Assembly (NCBI GenBank): GCA_033851265.1
Contig: JAWWOW010000011.1
Span: forward strand, 124,001 to 188,000
From: JAWWOW01 sp033851265
GTDB taxonomy: Bacteria > Actinomycetota > Actinomycetes > JAWWOW01
Length of the DNA: 64,000 nt
Direction of reading: 5' to 3'
The translations under genes were made by a program, and so were the position numbers. The notes under the pieces were generated by a model, which saw only the letters and a list, made by a program, of their open reading frames with translations, did no database searches and was not told the DNA's origin. Below are positions 61,917-64,000 of this stretch, piece by piece; within the stretch, counting starts at the first letter, position 1, and every line of letters starts with the position of its first letter.

Positions 61917-63590
61917 TCAGAATCGGGGTGGTTCCTGGTAGGACCCCCACTCGTCGCGCAGCGCCCCGCAGATCTCTCCCAGTGTCGCTTCGGCGCGTGC
62001 CGCGTCGAGCATCGCCGGCACCATGTTCTCCGTCGTCCGCGCCACCTCGACCAGGTGGCGAACGGCGGCCTTGGCGGCGACCTCGTCACGGCCGGCCCGA
62101 CGCTCGCCAAGCACCTTGCGCTGGGTGAGCTCGATCTCGTGCGAGACGCGGAGGATCTCCAGTGGCTCTTCCACGGTCGAGGTGTGCACATTGACGCCGA
62201 CGACTCTCTTGTCGCCCTTCTCGACCTTCGCCTGGTACTGGAACGCCGCCTCGGCGATCTCGCTCATGAACCAGCCGTCCTCGATCCCGCGCAAGATGCC
62301 GGACGTCATCGTGCCGTCGGTGCCCATGTCACGGATCCGCGCGAAGTACGCCTCGGCTTCGGCCTCGAGCCGATCGGTGAGTGCCTCGATGTACCACGCC
62401 CCACCAAGCGGATCGGCCACGTTGGTGACACCGGTCTCTTCGGCGATCACCTGCTGGGTTCGCAGGGCAATCTCCGCCGCGCGCTCGGAGGGCAGCGCGA
62501 GCACCTCGTCCAGCGCGTTGGTGTGAAGCGAGTTGGTGCCACCAAGAACCGCGGCCAGCGCTTCGATCGCCGTACGCACGATGTTGAGGTCCGGTTGCTG
62601 TGCCGTCAACGAGACACCGGCCGTCTGGGTGTGGAAGCGCAGCCACTGAGCGCGCTCGGTCTTCGCGCCGTACACGTCGCGCATCCATCGCGCCCAGATG
62701 CGTCGCGCCGCGCGGAACTTCGCAATCTCTTCGAAGAAGTCGATGTGGCTGTCAAAGAAGAACGACAGACCGGGCGAGAACACATCGACGTCGAGCCCGC
62801 GCGACTTGCCGAGCTCCACGTAGGCAAATCCGTCGGCCAACGTGAACGCAAGCTCCTGCGCAGCGGTCGAACCAGCTTCGCGAATGTGATAGCCGGACAC
62901 CGAGACCGGCTTGTACGCCGGGATCTCCGCCGCGCAGTACTCCATCAAGTCACCGATGAGGCGGAGATGGGGCTCCGGCGGGAACAGCCACTCCTTCTGG
63001 GCGATGTACTCCTTGAAGATGTCGGTCTGCAACGTGCCGTCGAGTTTGGAGAGGTCCACGCCCTGGCGTTCCGCTGCGACGAGGTACATGCAGAACACCG
63101 GAACCGCGGGACCGCTGATCGTCATCGACGTCGTGACATCGTCGAGCGGGATGTCACCGAAGAGCACATCCATGTCGTCCGCCGAGTCGATCGCGACGCC
63201 GCAGTGCCCCACCTCGCCGAGCGACTGGGGCTCGTCAGAGTCCCGCCCCATCAGCGTTGGCATGTCGAACGCCACGGACAAGCCGTGCCCTCCGGAGGAC
63301 AGGATCATCTTGTAGCGCTCATTGGTCTGCTGCGCGTTGCCGAACCCAGCGAACTGCCGGATCGTCCACGGCCGCCCGCGGTAGCCCGTGTCATAGAGGC
63401 CGCGCGTGAACGGGAACTCGCCCGGCCACCCGATCCGCTCGAAGCGCGGATCCGCGGCCTCATCGGACGGCCCGTAGACCGGCTCGACGTCGACGCCGGA
63501 CAGCGTTGTGAAGTCGGTGTCACGTTTGCGCGCCGCGTCGTACCGACGCTGCCAACGCTCTCGTCCTGCAGCGATTTCGCTGGGCTCCAT
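61917..63590 (-). CDS. icmA: acyl-CoA mutase large subunit, isobutyryl-CoA mutase type
   Basis: 557 residues, the catalytic barrel only; the B12-binding domain (about 130 residues) is missing, as in split enzymes where a small subunit carries it. Substrate-specificity positions are Phe80 (RQFAGF) and Gln198 (EYIAQKEW). In the known enzymes methylmalonyl-CoA mutase has Tyr and Arg there, isobutyryl-CoA mutase Phe and Gln, hydroxyisobutyryl-CoA mutase Ile and Gln, so this should interconvert isobutyryl- and n-butyryl-CoA. The numbering matches Streptomyces IcmA. ATG is 6 bases after TACCCT (leaderless). No small subunit (icmB) or MeaB chaperone is in the window. Confidence 0.82.
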   Translation of the reverse strand: MEPSEIAAGRERWQRRYDAARKRDTDFTTLSGVDVEPVYGPSDEAADPRFERIGWPGEFPFTRGLYDTGYRGRPWTIRQFAGFGNAQQTNERYKMILSSGGHGLSVAFDMPTLMGRDSDEPQSLGEVGHCGVAIDSADDMDVLFGDIPLDDVTTSMTISGPAVPVFCMYLVAAERQGVDLSKLDGTLQTDIFKEYIAQKEWLFPPEPHLRLIGDLMEYCAAEIPAYKPVSVSGYHIREAGSTAAQELAFTLADGFAYVELGKSRGLDVDVFSPGLSFFFDSHIDFFEEIAKFRAARRIWARWMRDVYGAKTERAQWLRFHTQTAGVSLTAQQPDLNIVRTAIEALAAVLGGTNSLHTNALDEVLALPSERAAEIALRTQQVIAEETGVTNVADPLGGAWYIEALTDRLEAEAEAYFARIRDMGTDGTMTSGILRGIEDGWFMSEIAEAAFQYQAKVEKGDKRVVGVNVHTSTVEEPLEILRVSHEIELTQRKVLGERRAGRDEVAAKAAVRHLVEVARTTENMVPAMLDAARAEATLGEICGALRDEWGSYQEPPRF

Positions 63591-63596
63591 GAGTCG

Positions 63597-63602
63597 AGGG
63601 TA
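63597..63602 (-). promoter_or_regulatory. -10 box of icmA
   Basis: TACCCT on the minus strand with 6 bases to the ATG at 63590; leaderless spacing. Confidence 0.45.
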
Positions 63603-63625
63603 CCCAGCGACCTACCTCGCCGCTC

Positions 63626-64000
63626 CTACGCGAGCGGCACGGACCGCCGTCGGCGGAGCCAGGCCAACGTCAATGCGGCGGTAAGCAGCACACTGCCGAC
63701 AACTCCGGCGAGAACGCCCCCACCCGTAGTCGCGAGACCACCGCCTCCACCGCCGGACCCGCTGCCACCTGACGATGGTGGGTTGCCTGGCGCCGTTGCG
63801 AGCAGCGCGTTGTACGCCGGGGTGCCATCCACGACGCTCGGCACGTTGCCCGGGCCAGCCGTGACAAACGGTGGCAGCCCGGTGTCGAGCGCGGACCACG
63901 CCGTCACCGATTCCAGTACTGCGCCCTTCTTCGGCGACCCCACGAATGCTGCGGGCACATGCATCACGATCTCGTTAGCGTTCTGGCTACCCGTGATCGC
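63626..64000 (-). CDS. cell-wall anchored protein, C-terminal fragment (LAxTG)
   Basis: The frame is open to the window edge, so only the last 124 residues are seen. A Gly/Ser-rich spacer leads to LATTG, an LAxTG sorting signal as used by class E sortases of actinobacteria, then a hydrophobic helix (GVVGSVLLTAALTLAWL) and a basic end (RRRR). Before it, the region WSALDTGLPPFVTAGPG has no recognisable domain. The protein should be linked to peptidoglycan. No sortase gene is in the window. Confidence 0.75.
   Translation of the reverse strand, partial: AITGSQNANEIVMHVPAAFVGSPKKGAVLESVTAWSALDTGLPPFVTAGPGNVPSVVDGTPAYNALLATAPGNPPSSGGSGSGGGGGGLATTGGGVLAGVVGSVLLTAALTLAWLRRRRSVPLA

Noticed and set aside
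1..64000. CRISPR arrays, tRNA or rRNA genes, insertion sequences, prophage
   Set aside because: I saw no regularly spaced repeats, cloverleaf-like sequences, transposase or phage genes on reading; a tRNAscan or repeat finder run would be decisive.

Overview
The window is high-GC, densely coded DNA from an actinobacterium (Actinomycetota). Supporting signs are the complete GlgE alpha-glucan route, a Streptomyces-like isobutyryl-CoA mutase, an LAxTG-type cell-wall sorting signal, frequent GTG starts, and at least fourteen genes whose start codon lies 6-8 bases after a TANNNT-like -10 box, as expected for leaderless transcripts. Genus cannot be fixed. From memory, gene order from ilvC to the enoyl-CoA hydratase follows the Mycobacterium tuberculosis Rv3001c-Rv3039c stretch, and the glgP/glgE/glgB/thioredoxin part follows Rv1324-Rv1328c, but nothing mycolate-specific is present.

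Layout. 1-3.7 kb: ilvBNC on the minus strand behind a transcription attenuator with a 13-codon leader peptide containing Ile-Leu-Val; the end of the window cuts a secreted protein. 3.7-12.6 kb: a PAS-GGDEF-EAL protein, a divergent IlvD-family dehydratase, a hydrolase, a membrane protein, small VOC and SRPBCC proteins, an FAD oxidoreductase and trehalose-6-phosphatase. 12.6-27.4 kb (minus strand): gatCAB, a second GGDEF-EAL protein, ligA, a one-barrel MetE-like protein, mnmA/iscS, a PaaK-like protein and etfBA. 27.6-32.3 kb (plus): small proteins, then a methyltransferase / GH57 / GT4 operon resembling the mycobacterial Rv3030-Rv3032 polymethylated-glucan module. 32.3-41.7 kb: a block not in the remembered mycobacterial order: a giant secreted PQQ-type sugar dehydrogenase and a four-gene operon (acyl-CoA reductase fused to a HAD phosphatase, zinc dehydrogenase, LarA-like protein, PlsC acyltransferase). 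41.8-44.3 kb: left-handed beta-helix acyltransferase, methyltransferase and enoyl-CoA hydratase. 44.3-60.1 kb: glycogen metabolism (glgX; glgP divergent from glgE-treS-mak-glgB) with a peroxidase and an acyltransferase-3/SGNH protein between. 60.1-64 kb: an uncharacterised gene flanked by two perfect DnaA boxes, a YbbN-like thioredoxin, an IcmA-type mutase and the end of an LAxTG-anchored protein.

How they work together: TreS turns trehalose into maltose, Mak makes maltose-1-phosphate, GlgE polymerises it, GlgB branches it; GlgP and GlgX take glucan apart. OtsB supplies trehalose. The GH57/GT4/methyltransferase set probably makes a second, modified glucan. The BCAA genes, EtfAB, IcmA and the enoyl-CoA hydratase link branched-chain and acyl-CoA metabolism. 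The best candidate for an undescribed system is the lipid-like operon at 35.2-41.2 kb. No tRNA, rRNA, CRISPR array, prophage or insertion sequence was recognised, and no gene-free stretch exceeds 300 bases.
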